A DNA stretch of 58,810 nucleotides, taken from contig JAOPKB010000023.1 of the NCBI GenBank assembly GCA_025517485.1, forward strand, positions 1-58,810. The letters run 5' to 3'. The notes beneath the pieces were generated by a model. The model saw only the letters and a list, made by a program, of their open reading frames with translations. It did not search any database and was not told the DNA's origin. The translations under genes were made by a program, and so were the position numbers. The stretch comes from Natronoglomus mannanivorans (GTDB lineage: Archaea > Halobacteriota > Halobacteria > Halobacteriales > Natrialbaceae). Of the stretch, positions 15,972-24,366 are shown in pieces (positions within the stretch are counted from its first letter, which is position 1; each line of letters begins with the position of its first letter).

Positions 15972-16559
15972 TCAGTCTTCGCTTCCAGTCTCAGTGATCG
16001 ACCCCCTAACTCCTGCGGTCACGGCGACATCGACAGTCGCTCCAGTGACATCGCCATCGACTGTCGCATCACCCTCGAGAACGACGTCACCACCTGCCAC
16101 GACGTTCCCGTCGACTTCTGTGTCGTGTTGGACGAAGACAGCATCCCCTGCGTCGATCGAACCCTCGACCTCTGCGTCCTCGCGTAAGACGACACGGCCA
16201 CCCGCTCTCACATCGTCGTCGACTTCCGCATCTCGCTCGAGCAGGACGTGTTCTCCAGCGTCGATCGATCCGTCCACGTCGGCATCTCTCTCGACCAGGA
16301 CCGATCCCTCGGCGACGATATTGCCGGAGAGATCGAACGCAGTGGGGACGATAACGTCACCATCCGCTCGAATCTCTGTACTGGAGCGCTCGACGGTCGT
16401 CGCACGGTCGCGGTTTTCGATCGGTGACGACTCGTCGATGTCGGTCTCGGCGTCGAACGGATTGTAGCTCTGCATCGATCCGAGACAGCCAGCGAGACCG
16501 ACGGTCAGTACTCCCCCTGAAAGTTGTAGCAAACGACGACGAGTTGGGGCCTCTTTCAT
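15972..16559 (-). CDS. Bactofilin-like beta-repeat lipoprotein, Tat exported
   Basis: From the ATG at 16559 (an upstream ATG at 16664 adds a non-conserved extension) the protein starts MKEAPTRRRLLQLSGG with LAGC about 24 residues in, a Tat lipoprotein signal. The rest is about eight repeats of a 17-18-residue beta-helix rung (pattern VLVERDADVDGSIDAG). That is the signature of polymer-forming, bactofilin-type folds. Cytoplasmic bactofilins build filaments, while this one should be outside and lipid-anchored. It may be a surface scaffold. It converges with the PAP2 gene. Confidence 0.75.
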   Translation of the reverse strand: MKEAPTRRRLLQLSGGVLTVGLAGCLGSMQSYNPFDAETDIDESSPIENRDRATTVERSSTEIRADGDVIVPTAFDLSGNIVAEGSVLVERDADVDGSIDAGEHVLLERDAEVDDDVRAGGRVVLREDAEVEGSIDAGDAVFVQHDTEVDGNVVAGGDVVLEGDATVDGDVTGATVDVAVTAGVRGSITETGSED

Positions 16560-16809
16560 TGTCTGCGTTGTGTTCGCTAGTATGAATAAGATTTTGGTGA
16601 GGACCACGATAACACGTGGCTTCTCGCTCCTCTCGAGCAATCGTCTTTCCCAGCGGTAGATCACTGACGTAGCAGGCGTCTCGTCAGCTACGCTTCGCAG
16701 TCGACGGACGAACTGCGCAAATTGTCACGTCGTTCTTCGAGACAGCAACGTGAGGGAATCCAACGATATTTGTGGGAACTCTTTTAATCGTTCCCCCCAA
16801 ACTAGTTCC

Positions 16810-17061
16810 ATGAGCAAAACAGCTGAAGCCGATGACCGAGGTCGAATCGTCATTCCCCACGAGATCCGGGAGAGACACGGTGATCGATACCGTGTTGTCG
16901 AACTCAGAGATCGAGTCGAGTTGATCCCACTGAACGACGATCCCGTCGAAGGGCTCCGTAATGCTGTCGGTGATGCCTTCGACGACAAATCGATCGTGGA
17001 GATCAAACGAGAGTCGCGTGAGGCTGCTCGAGAAGACGCTATCGACGACGTGACCGAGTAG
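16810..17061 (+). CDS. AbrB/MazE-type antitoxin (VapB-like)
   Basis: 83 residues. The swapped-hairpin AbrB DNA-binding fold is visible in KTAEADDRGRIVIPHEIRER and the strand RYRVVELRDRVELIPL. The acidic C-terminal half would wrap around the toxin. A start at 16750 is open, but MSKTAEADDRGR fits the family start and TTTTAATC lies about 18 bases before it. It is followed 7 bases after its stop by a PIN-domain gene, the usual VapB-VapC order; the antitoxin represses its own promoter in characterised systems. Confidence 0.85.
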   Translation: MSKTAEADDRGRIVIPHEIRERHGDRYRVVELRDRVELIPLNDDPVEGLRNAVGDAFDDKSIVEIKRESREAAREDAIDDVTE

Positions 17062-17068
17062 TACAGTG

Positions 17069-17449
17069 ATGATGTACGCTGATACAGACTTCTTTATCGC
17101 ACTGGTTAAAGACGATGATTGGCTTCAGGACCGCGCAGCCAAGATTGCTCTCGAGAACGAAGGGCAGATCTATACTTCACGGGCAACGTTGCTCGAACTG
17201 CTCATGATCTCGGACCGGTTTGCGTTCGATCGGATGGAGGCTCTCGCCTATGCACTCGAAATCGCAGAGATTCCCGAAGACGAAGACGTTCTGTTTCAAG
17301 CAGCAGACTATATGGAGCACGATGAACTCACTGCATTCGATGCGTACCACGTCGCTTACGCAGGTGGGAATTCGATTATTTCGTCGGACAAAGCGTTCGA
17401 TACGGTAACTGACGGTCGTATCGCAATAGAAGAGACGGAGATTGAGTAA
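17069..17449 (+). CDS. VapC-type PIN-domain ribonuclease toxin
   Basis: 126 residues, normal PIN length. The four-acidic-residue active site is visible: Asp in MYADTDFFIAL, Glu in TSRATLLELL, then Asp in TAFDAYHVAY and the Asp in ISSDKAFD. PIN toxins cleave RNA, commonly tRNA or rRNA, using Mg or Mn. ATGs at 17069 and 17072 are both possible. It pairs with the AbrB-type gene upstream. An iteron-like cluster resembling the parA region lies 110 bases downstream. Confidence 0.87.
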   Translation: MMYADTDFFIALVKDDDWLQDRAAKIALENEGQIYTSRATLLELLMISDRFAFDRMEALAYALEIAEIPEDEDVLFQAADYMEHDELTAFDAYHVAYAGGNSIISSDKAFDTVTDGRIAIEETEIE

Positions 17450-17560
17450 CTGCCTGCCCCTCTCTACGACGTAAGAGGGACCGATCCCTTGGCTTGACTG
17501 GGTTCCCGATTCGGGAGCTACTGACTACGGGTACTCGTTCCCGGAACTCGTCCGACCGTT

Positions 17561-17602
17561 ATCTAAGATCCAAAACATAGACTTAGATCTAAGACTTAGG
17601 TA
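17561..17602. repeat. Orphan iteron cluster matching the parA-upstream repeats
   Basis: ATCTAAGATC (17561-17570), CAAAACATAGA (17571-17581), then CTTAGATCTAAG and CTTAGG. The TCTTAGAT core in both orientations and the 11-mer CAAAACATAGA are the same as in the iteron field at 40234-40645. It may be a second centromere-like (parS) site. Confidence 0.55.
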
Positions 17603-17938
17603 ATATCCCACTGTCGAAGATCAAGCCAACCGGACCCACGACTCCGTGAAACGCTGTCGCCTGGGAACCAGTTCTGTATTCGAATTCGTCGAGGGACCAC
17701 ACTTTCCGACGTAATGGAGACCGTCGAATTCACGGAGTAGAGTGGATATAAGAGGCAGTTGCTCCGGAAACAGTGGGGAGGGGTCGATCACACGGGCTGT
17801 GCGTCGTCGATGTCCCGCTACATCGACCACTCACTCGAGAACTCACTTGTCTGTCTCACTCACGCCCGACTTCGCACGTAGGCGTTCTCCTGCATCCGGG
17901 CACCGTCCGTCGAGTTCCGAACGACGACCGCGACCAGA
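17603..17938. other. Gap without a supportable gene
   Basis: About 335 bases between the iteron cluster and the end of the beta-helix gene. Several short frames are open on both strands; none is convincing. Confidence 0.3.
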
Positions 17939-19462
17939 TCACGACGATGGTGACGACGTGGTCCACGCTCGAGTCTCTCCCTCTCCATCGACGGTGACCT
18001 CACTGCCGACGTCGTCGAACGTGATGCCACCGTAGGCAACACTGCTTTTCGGCCCTGAATAGATGCCTGCACTACCACACTTTGCTGCACGCGCGGTCGT
18101 GAGCGTCACGTCGACGTTGTCCCGGAACCGGAACGCCTGGTCTCTCGCTCCGGTCGCCGTGATCGTGCTCATCTTCAGATCGTCCGTATCGTCGACGACG
18201 ACGGAGTTCGTGAACTCGCCCTCGATACTGACGTTCGAGATCGCTGCGCCATCGACGCCGCTCGCGTACAGTCCCGATCCGTCGGCCAGCGCGCTGTCGT
18301 CGGTCCGGATCGTGACGTTGCTGATCGTCAGCTCTCGTCGCCCGCTCTTGGTGTGCCCGAGCGAGATCCCTCTCGCGTTGTCGAGACAGGAGACGCGGTC
18401 GATGGTCAGGTCCTCGAGCAGAGCGCCGGAATCGGCCCTGATCGCCGCGTACTGACAGCCGGTAATGTAGCCGTCTTCGATCGTAATCGACTCGTTTCCG
18501 TCGCGATGGAGGTGGACGCCGTAGGCCGGTTCGTTTGCCGGGTCGATCTCGAAGTTCTTCAGGGTGCAGTTGCCGGTCGGCGTATCGTCGTCCGCGACGA
18601 GTGCGACGCTGTCTCCATCCCAGATGGCGTTTGCCGACGTGCCGTCGTTCTGGTTGTCGAATTGCAGTGGCGCGTCGGCGTCGCCTTCGCCGCCGCGAGT
18701 TGCCCAGTATCCGTCGACGACGACGTTCTTCGACGAGACGATGTCGACGTGATGGAAGTAGATGTCGTCACCGTAGATATTCTCCAGCCGAACGTTCTCG
18801 GCGTGAGCAGGCATAATGCCGTTCGCTTCCGGCGCGTCGATGCGAACGTCGCAAACGCCCCAGTTCGACGCGCCGTCGTATCCCGTCTCGTCGTATCCCC
18901 TGTTGGAGAGTAGCGCTCGCCCCTCCTCGCCGGAAGGTCGCGGGCCCTCGAAAACGGTCGAGCGGCCGGCTCCCAACACGATTGTATCGTCTCCTACCAG
19001 TGGCGTCCGCTCGAGGAGATACCGCCCCGGCGGGAAGTACACGATGCCGCCACCAGCCCGGTCGACGTCCTCGAGAAGATTGTGGACGGCTTGCCCGACC
19101 TCGGTGTTCCCATCGCCTTCGATCCCGTGTGCCTCGACGTTCCACACCGGCGTTTCCCTCGACCGAGCGTGGCCAATGGTCGCCGTCTCGAAGTGACTCG
19201 TCCCCGGAACGGGCTGTTCGGCGCTCCCCCGACCGCTGAAGTACACCCAGTCCTCGCTCGAGGCGTCCCACCGCCAGGTAATCCCCTGGTCGGTCGCGTG
19301 ATAGAGCTGGTCGTCGTAGTCGCCCTCCGGTGGCCGTTCGGCGATCGCCCCGTCCGGGATCGTCCGCTCGCCGTTCGATCGGTCTGTACATCCCGCGAGC
19401 GAGACGGACGCTCCTGCCGCCCCGACGAGGAACGCTCGCCGGCGTAGCTCGGATTCGTTCAT
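17939..19462 (-). CDS. Secreted parallel beta-helix (pectate-lyase-like) protein
   Basis: 507 residues. The Tat lipoprotein signal reads RRRAFLVGAAGASVSLAGC. Then comes an N-terminal strand-rich part and, from VEAHGIEGDGNTEVGQAVHN, the start typical of pectin-lyase-like repeats (GxGxTDxxxAVxxL), with GGGIVYFPPGRYLL and rungs such as LENIYGDDIYFHHVDIVSSK through to residue 480. The family includes polysaccharide lyases, GH28-type hydrolases and phage-like tail spikes, acting outside the cell on glycans. TTATTTATAA (19481-19490) gives a leaderless promoter. Confidence 0.82.
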   Translation of the reverse strand: MNESELRRRAFLVGAAGASVSLAGCTDRSNGERTIPDGAIAERPPEGDYDDQLYHATDQGITWRWDASSEDWVYFSGRGSAEQPVPGTSHFETATIGHARSRETPVWNVEAHGIEGDGNTEVGQAVHNLLEDVDRAGGGIVYFPPGRYLLERTPLVGDDTIVLGAGRSTVFEGPRPSGEEGRALLSNRGYDETGYDGASNWGVCDVRIDAPEANGIMPAHAENVRLENIYGDDIYFHHVDIVSSKNVVVDGYWATRGGEGDADAPLQFDNQNDGTSANAIWDGDSVALVADDDTPTGNCTLKNFEIDPANEPAYGVHLHRDGNESITIEDGYITGCQYAAIRADSGALLEDLTIDRVSCLDNARGISLGHTKSGRRELTISNVTIRTDDSALADGSGLYASGVDGAAISNVSIEGEFTNSVVVDDTDDLKMSTITATGARDQAFRFRDNVDVTLTTARAAKCGSAGIYSGPKSSVAYGGITFDDVGSEVTVDGEGETRAWTTSSPSS

Positions 19463-19480
19463 GATTTCAGACCAGTCACG

Positions 19481-19490
19481 TTATTTATAA
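19481..19490 (-). promoter_or_regulatory. TATA box of the beta-helix gene
   Basis: TTATAAATAA on the minus strand, about 19-28 bases upstream of the ATG at 19462. Confidence 0.5.
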
Positions 19491-19539
19491 GTAGTTTGTG
19501 ACCCGACCGCTCGAGGCGGTCGTGACCTCGAGACACTGC

Positions 19540-19579
19540 GTTACCCCACAAGTCCACTCGAAATATTTCGTGGGGTAAC
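19540..19579. repeat. 10-bp perfect inverted repeat
   Basis: GTTACCCCAC (19540-19549) and GTGGGGTAAC (19570-19579) separated by 20 bases (AAGTCCACTCGAAATATTTC). It lies in the 220-base gap between xseB and the beta-helix gene. It could be an operator, a hairpin or a terminator. The arm TGGGGTTA-like sequence recalls the G-rich end of the ORB repeats. Confidence 0.5.
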
Positions 19580-19683
19580 GACGAAACCGACTAGAGTCAC
19601 TCGAGCGACGACCACGTTATCGGCGGCATCCGCTCTCGACACCTGGGCGTCGTTCGAGTACCCCTCCAGAAACGAGCCTCCGA

Positions 19684-19887
19684 CTATCTGTTCTCGACGA
19701 TCTCTCCAGCTCCGAGATCCAGTTCGTCTTCCAGAGCCTCGAGAAGCTCTTTCCCCTCCGAGTGAAGTTCGTTCGCTCGCTCGAGGGAGACCTCGCCGTC
19801 CTCGAGGTGTGAGATTATCTCCTCGAGTCGGTCCATTTTCTCGGAGATCGATGCGTCGGCCGCCGGTTCTGGTGGGGTGTCGGTCAT
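19684..19887 (-). CDS. xseB: Exonuclease VII small subunit
   Basis: 67 residues starting MTDTPPEPAADAS. The XseB signature SEKMDRLEEIISHLEDGEVS, LERANELHSEGKELL, is complete: a helical hairpin that assembles several copies per large subunit. It starts 5 bases after the xseA stop, the usual two-gene operon. With XseA it degrades single-stranded DNA from both ends to short oligonucleotides, in repair and recombination. Confidence 0.92.
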   Translation of the reverse strand: MTDTPPEPAADASISEKMDRLEEIISHLEDGEVSLERANELHSEGKELLEALEDELDLGAGEIVENR

Positions 19888-19892
19888 AGTTC

Positions 19893-21140
19893 TCACAGGA
19901 GGATGTATCCGAGCAAGCCGAGGACCAAGAGGAGAAGGACGGCGATCGCGATCCGTTGTCGCCGACGCGACTGCTCGTACTCCGTGGTCGCAACAGCCTG
20001 CTCCTGTTCGTGTCGTTTCCGTTGCTCGAGCGTCTCGAGTGCGTGGTCGAGACGGTTGTCCAGTGTCGTGAGGTGCTCGGCGGCGAGCGCCTCGAAGGCG
20101 CGATCGAGGTCCGTCGAGAGCCGCGTGAGTTCTCCGGACACGCGCTGTTCGTAGGCGCCGTTCAACTCACCTTCGACGGCTTCCAGACGGGACTGGGCCG
20201 TCCGCCCGTAGGCCGTCTCCAACCGCGCCGACGCGTTCGTGAGTTGTTCCTCGAGGCGCGCTTTCTTCGGGACGATCTCACCGGCGTGAGTCGGCGTCAT
20301 CACCCGCCTGTCCGCAACTTCGTCGGCGAGCGTTCGGTCGTTCTCGTGCCCGACGCCGACCACGATCGGCGTCTCCGTGTTGTGAATGACCCGACATAGC
20401 GGCGTCTCGTTGAACACGCGAAGGTCCTTCTCCGATCCGCCGCCTCGCGTGAGAACGATCACGTCGACGCGAGCATCGTCGTCGAGTTCGCTGATCGCCT
20501 GCATCATCGAGAGCATCGCATCGTCGCCCTGGACGCTGGTGTGCTGGACGACGATATCGACGCCGGGATACCGACCGTGGATACTCGTCACCGCATCTTT
20601 TCGCGCGTCGCTATCCACGCTCGTGACGATGCCCACTCGACGAGGAAACGCCGGGAGCGGCCGTTTCGTCTCCTCGTCCAACAGCCCGTCCTCCTCGAGT
20701 ATGCGGCGGTTCTGCTGGTAGATCTGCTGGTACGCTCCCTCGCCGATTTCGACCACGTCTTCGACGATGACGGACACACTGCCGTTGGCCGCGTAGTAGG
20801 AGAGATCACCCTTGACCGCGGCTTTCGTCCCGTCGTCGAGTTCCCCGCCCTCGCCCTCGCCCCCGCCGAGCGAATCCAGTCGATAGCTGTAGATCACGCA
20901 GTGGAGCGTCGATCCCTCGTGAACGAGATCGAAGTGGGCGTGTCCGTTCCCCGAAATCCCGTAGTCCGAAACGTCGCCAACGACGTAGTCGTACCGGAGC
21001 GCCGACGAATTCTCGAGGAGCGTGCCGATCTCGTCGTTGAGGGCGTCGACGAACGTGACGTCCTCGGTATCGAGAACGTCGTGAAGCGTCTCGAGGGTCG
21101 CTTCCGAATCGTCATTATTTGGGAACGATTCGACACCCAT
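19893..21140 (-). CDS. xseA: Exonuclease VII large subunit with C-terminal membrane anchor
   Basis: 415 residues. Residues about 50-150 are the OB-fold (YDYVVGDVSDYGISGNGHAHFD), then the catalytic domain with PAFPRRVGIVTSVDSDARKD, RVDVIVLTRGGGSEKDL and VGVGHENDRTLADEVADRR, all strongly conserved in XseA. The C-terminal third is coiled coil. The last 25 residues (RRQRIAIAVLLLLVLGLLGY) are a predicted membrane helix after a basic patch, which bacterial XseA lacks. The enzyme may therefore be tethered to the membrane. It is the first gene of the xseA-xseB operon. Confidence 0.92.
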   Translation of the reverse strand: MGVESFPNNDDSEATLETLHDVLDTEDVTFVDALNDEIGTLLENSSALRYDYVVGDVSDYGISGNGHAHFDLVHEGSTLHCVIYSYRLDSLGGGEGEGGELDDGTKAAVKGDLSYYAANGSVSVIVEDVVEIGEGAYQQIYQQNRRILEEDGLLDEETKRPLPAFPRRVGIVTSVDSDARKDAVTSIHGRYPGVDIVVQHTSVQGDDAMLSMMQAISELDDDARVDVIVLTRGGGSEKDLRVFNETPLCRVIHNTETPIVVGVGHENDRTLADEVADRRVMTPTHAGEIVPKKARLEEQLTNASARLETAYGRTAQSRLEAVEGELNGAYEQRVSGELTRLSTDLDRAFEALAAEHLTTLDNRLDHALETLEQRKRHEQEQAVATTEYEQSRRRQRIAIAVLLLLVLGLLGYILL

Positions 21141-21385
21141 TATCTCCCTTCTGAGGCCACCAGTACAAAAATTCTCGCTTCAGCGACGTCCATTTCGGCG
21201 ATCGATGACGGGTACTCGATTCGACTCGACGTTATCGCGACGATGTGAACCCGTATCGACACGAGTGCCACTCGAGCGGCGTCGTCCGACTCGCTACTGC
21301 CGGGTATCGACTGGCGCAGGTATCGGTATCGTCGGCAAGAAGAGACCCGATTCACCCTCTCTCGATCGGTTCCGTGCCGACGAGG

Positions 21386-22051
21386 TCAGCTCTCGTCCGA
21401 TTCCGAGTACAACGTCCGCGCAATCGGTAGCACGTCGTCCACCTCCTCGTATCCCGCCGCACGCACGGCCGCGTTCTTCAGGTCGATATCGCGCTCACCA
21501 CCTCTGGGGACGTCGCTCGGGCCGCCGAGATGAAGGTCGGCGCGCCACGCGCTCAGTACTTCGGCGACGACGATCCAGTCGAGGTCGTCGAACGAATCGA
21601 CCGTCCGATCGACCTCTGCGGGTTCGACGGTGAACAGCGACCGAATATCCGCTGGTTCGTGGTCCGATCGCCTATCCTCGGGCGCTGCCGGCTCGGTTCC
21701 GTCCCACCGGTAGTCGGTGTGTTTTCGAATGTCCTCGCCGAGGACACCCGCTTCGGCGACGATCGCCGGTAGTAATCCGCGAGCGTACTCGACGCGATCC
21801 TCGAGGAAGTTCGAGAACGTGTAGTAGCTCCGCGTGACCTTGACGATCGCTTCCGCGATCAGGAGCCAGTCCTGCCGGTGGAACACGTCCGGGGAGAGGT
21901 CGCCCGACGAGGGATCGACCGGAACTCGACGTTCTCGGATCGTGTCGTCCTCGTCGATCGCTCTTTCAGCTTCCGCGATAATTTCTTCCGCGGACGGTTC
22001 GCAATCGGTCTCGTCCGTTTCGCTACCGTCGTCTGGTGTCTCGTCGTTCAT
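21386..22051 (-). CDS. Unrecognised acidic helical protein
   Basis: From the ATG at 22051 (the frame is open to 22333 but Arg-rich before it) 221 residues. The first 45 are disordered and acidic (MNDETPDDGSETDETD). Two similar helical blocks follow: FHRQDWLLIAEAIVKVTRSY with DRVEYARGLLPAIVAEAG, and FDDLDWIVVAEVLSAWRAD with DIDLKNAAVRAAGYEEVD, suggesting an internal duplication. No family recognised. Confidence 0.7.
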   Translation of the reverse strand: MNDETPDDGSETDETDCEPSAEEIIAEAERAIDEDDTIRERRVPVDPSSGDLSPDVFHRQDWLLIAEAIVKVTRSYYTFSNFLEDRVEYARGLLPAIVAEAGVLGEDIRKHTDYRWDGTEPAAPEDRRSDHEPADIRSLFTVEPAEVDRTVDSFDDLDWIVVAEVLSAWRADLHLGGPSDVPRGGERDIDLKNAAVRAAGYEEVDDVLPIARTLYSESDES

Positions 22052-22516
22052 GTCTCGTGTCGAGTGTGTACTCCGTCTCGCGTCGGTTCCGTCTCTTTGC
22101 TCCGCCGTCCGTTCTCGCCTCCGCTCCGTATTCCGATCCCTCGGTTTACGACATACCGACCGTCCCCTTCGACACGATGACAGCACAAACTGACACCGTC
22201 CGTCGGCTACTTTCCGTCCAATCGACGTTCGGTGTACGGCCGGGTGCTCGAGGGTCGGTGTCTCGACGGGTGGAGACGGCGCTCCAGTCACAGGGCAGTC
22301 GAATCGTCGGAGATACCCGTACCAAAGGAACACCCCGAAGCAACGGGGAACACCGTGGGTGCGGGGTGTTCACTCGAACGTCGCTGTCCGGCGACATAAT
22401 ATTTGTGGGCTCTGTTGAAATCCTCTTCTTCAGATACATTGTCGTCTGAAACGTCTGGTCGCTGAAGAGTGCGAACTGACCGTGATGAGTTTCTCAAACT
22501 GGTGCCGAATTTTCTT
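22052..22516. other. Gap with inverted repeat
   Basis: About 460 bases without a supportable gene. GAACACCCCG (22328-22337) and CGGGGTGTTC (22362-22371) form a perfect 10-bp inverted repeat with a 24-base loop. GGGCTCTGTTGAAATCCTC near 22407 resembles the terminal sequence of haloarchaeal IS5-type elements, so an IS scar is possible. Confidence 0.35.
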
Positions 22517-22636
22517 CTATCTCGCTGTTTGGATCCATGCTACACCGAGAGCGACGCCGATTGTCATACCGATAGCTATCCACAGTGCTAAATCGTCCAT
22601 CGCAACACCGAGGGCAACTGCGATGCCCAGCCCCAT
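22517..22636 (-). CDS. Very small glycine-zipper membrane protein
   Basis: A 39-residue ORF starting MGLGIAVALGVAMDDLALWI and continuing AIGMTIGVALGVAWIQTAR. Nearly all residues are small or hydrophobic, with GxxxG-like spacing and two short hydrophobic halves around an Asp-Asp turn. Similar tiny proteins are common in haloarchaea. An in-frame stop lies just upstream, so the start is clear. Expression is unproven. Confidence 0.45.
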   Translation of the reverse strand: MGLGIAVALGVAMDDLALWIAIGMTIGVALGVAWIQTAR

Positions 22637-22805
22637 CTTATTTCAGGCTCCTCCATCACATTGTTTTTCAGACATATATTCCTCCTCAAATCGCCGGGGG
22701 ATAAAGCTATTCTCTGTACTGACCACATATGGGTCAGAATACGTCTCTTGTTGAGGATTTCACAGAGCCAAGAAGACATATGCCGCTTGATTTCCATTCA
22801 GAGAC

Positions 22806-23018
22806 ATGGTCAAATTTACCGAAGGATTGGGCAGCGATGAATTACTCGCCTATTGCGTGGCCTTCGGTATTATTATTGGAATGATGCTCGGGTTTTTCAT
22901 CGGATCAATCTACAGTAATGGGTTTATCATGGCGATGGGACCCACTATAGGCATCTTTATCGGCTTGGCAGCTTGGTTTATATTGGCTGATCAAGCTGAT
23001 TATCAAGCCTCGATATGA
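22806..23018 (+). CDS. Small two-helix membrane protein
   Basis: 70 residues, MVKFTEGLGSDELLAYCVAF at the start. Two membrane segments (about 14-33 and 40-61) contain GIIIGMMLGFFIGSIY and GPTIGIFIGLAAWFIL, glycine-spaced helices. Its stop lies at the edge of the IS remnant that follows. No family recognised. Confidence 0.7.
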   Translation: MVKFTEGLGSDELLAYCVAFGIIIGMMLGFFIGSIYSNGFIMAMGPTIGIFIGLAAWFILADQADYQASI

Positions 23019-23272
23019 GGGGCTGTTGTCATTCTGTATTGACTGCTCAGAGTGATCGGTCGATGTTGCGACTGAGACAAGCGATAGTGAGTTCACGGAA
23101 CTGCTTCCACCAGTGTCGTGAGCGAATGAATGCCCCGTACTTCCGCTTGAGCGTTGAGTTGACCGTCTCTGATTGACTTCGTTGTCCGTAGAGATCAGCG
23201 TCTGAGCGTGCGTTCCATGCCCGATGAAGTGACGTGAATTCACGATATTTGATCAGTGGACGAACACCCGAG
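23019..23272 (-). mobile_element. IS5/IS4-like DDE transposase, 3' remnant
   Basis: The minus-strand frame ending at 23047 reads GVRPLIKYREFTSLHRAWNA, then DADLYGQRSQSETVNSTLKR and RSRHWWKQFRELTIACL, the C-terminal third of a common haloarchaeal DDE transposase (the Glu in SQSETVNS is the likely third catalytic residue). Everything upstream of about 23272 is gone. GGGGCTGTTG at about 23019 may be the remaining terminal repeat. The fragment abuts the stop of the next gene. Confidence 0.7.
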
Positions 23273-23521
23273 TCACTCCTCGTCGGATACGATTTCGTTG
23301 TAGATCTCGTCCGGTTCTCGAGTGAGCAAGCCACCGAACGCTGCCCGCAGTACGACCGGCCACACCAGCACGACCCCGATGGCGGCGAGTCCGAGCGGCA
23401 GAAGGGCGTCCGTCGGCGGTGTGTCGAACCCGTACCGGTAGAACCATCCGAGGGCACCGAAACTAACCGCAGAGCCACATCCGAGCCGAAGCCAGTGCCG
23501 GAGCAATAGCGGACTATCCAT
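23273..23521 (-). CDS. Small membrane protein
   Basis: 82 residues, MDSPLLLRHWLRLGCG at the start. It has two membrane segments (about 13-28 and 39-60, LLPLGLAAIGVVLVWPVV) and an acidic tail (TREPDEIYNEIVSDEE). No family recognised. The IS remnant begins right after its stop, so the 3' end may have been reshaped by the insertion. Confidence 0.65.
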   Translation of the reverse strand: MDSPLLLRHWLRLGCGSAVSFGALGWFYRYGFDTPPTDALLPLGLAAIGVVLVWPVVLRAAFGGLLTREPDEIYNEIVSDEE

Positions 23522-23780
23522 CTCTGGTGAGAGGTGCTCCGTCGTATCGTAATTTAACCGTAGTGTTTCAGACCCCGAGACGGTGAGGTGTAACCGAGCT
23601 CGAAACGATAACGGCTACAGGGACTGAGGTCGATTTCCGATTTAAATAAGAGAAACACGATGTCCTATATCAGAGACGTCAGATGGGACGATTCGAACTC
23701 ACGGAGGAAAGCGAAAACTGGCCCCGGAACGTGCCCCGTGAGGAACGGCCGACTCCGGCAATACACGAGACGATACGACG

Positions 23781-24278
23781 ATGACTGATTCGACTCGAGA
23801 CCCCGAGACGATGGACGAACCGTTCGCGTTGCTACTCGACGACCGGTCCAGCATGCTTCTGGAAACCGCGTTCACGGAGTACCGAGACGCCGACGTGATG
23901 GAACTGAACCCGGATACGGACGAGGCGCGTCGAGCACGACAGCTCCACAACCGGCTTCGGGAAACCCACTCGCTCGGTGCTGGCGCGACGCTCACCGTGA
24001 ACGACGAACCGGAAGCACAGACGGTCTTGAACACGCTGTCACACTATAGCGTGCCGGCGGAACGGGCTCAACAGCGGTACGTCGAGGAGCTGACGGCACT
24101 GCTGTTCGATCACTCCGCGGCATCGATGAGCGATATTCCGATCGTCACCGACTTCCTCGACGACGACGAGTTGCGAATTCGACCGGACGACCTCGAGTCC
24201 GTCGAGGAAGAGCCGGTCGGCCGGATCGACGTCGACGTCGCCGTGAAAACTGGCGTCGACCGCTATGCGAGGGAATGA
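23781..24278 (+). CDS. Unrecognised acidic protein
   Basis: 165 residues. The first 15 look disordered. Then come MDEPFALLLDDRSSMLLETA, RARQLHNRLRETHSLG and LSHYSVPAERAQQRYVEELT, predicted helices, and an acidic C-terminus (DDELRIRPDDLESVEEE). Strong Asp/Glu excess supports a real haloarchaeal protein. It precedes, on the opposite strand, the LAGLIDADG-HNH gene. Confidence 0.65.
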   Translation: MTDSTRDPETMDEPFALLLDDRSSMLLETAFTEYRDADVMELNPDTDEARRARQLHNRLRETHSLGAGATLTVNDEPEAQTVLNTLSHYSVPAERAQQRYVEELTALLFDHSAASMSDIPIVTDFLDDDELRIRPDDLESVEEEPVGRIDVDVAVKTGVDRYARE

Positions 24279-24366
24279 GCGACGCCGTGGACAGATGGTT
24301 CGCTCCGACGGACGAGCGTACCTCGTGACAGCGACAGCAGTCCGGCCTCGAGGCGGAGTTTCACGG

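Noticed and set aside
21386..22333. Full 315-residue form of the 21.4-kb gene
   Set aside because: The first 94 residues are Arg-rich and non-acidic, unlike the rest; the ATG at 22051 begins the plausible protein.
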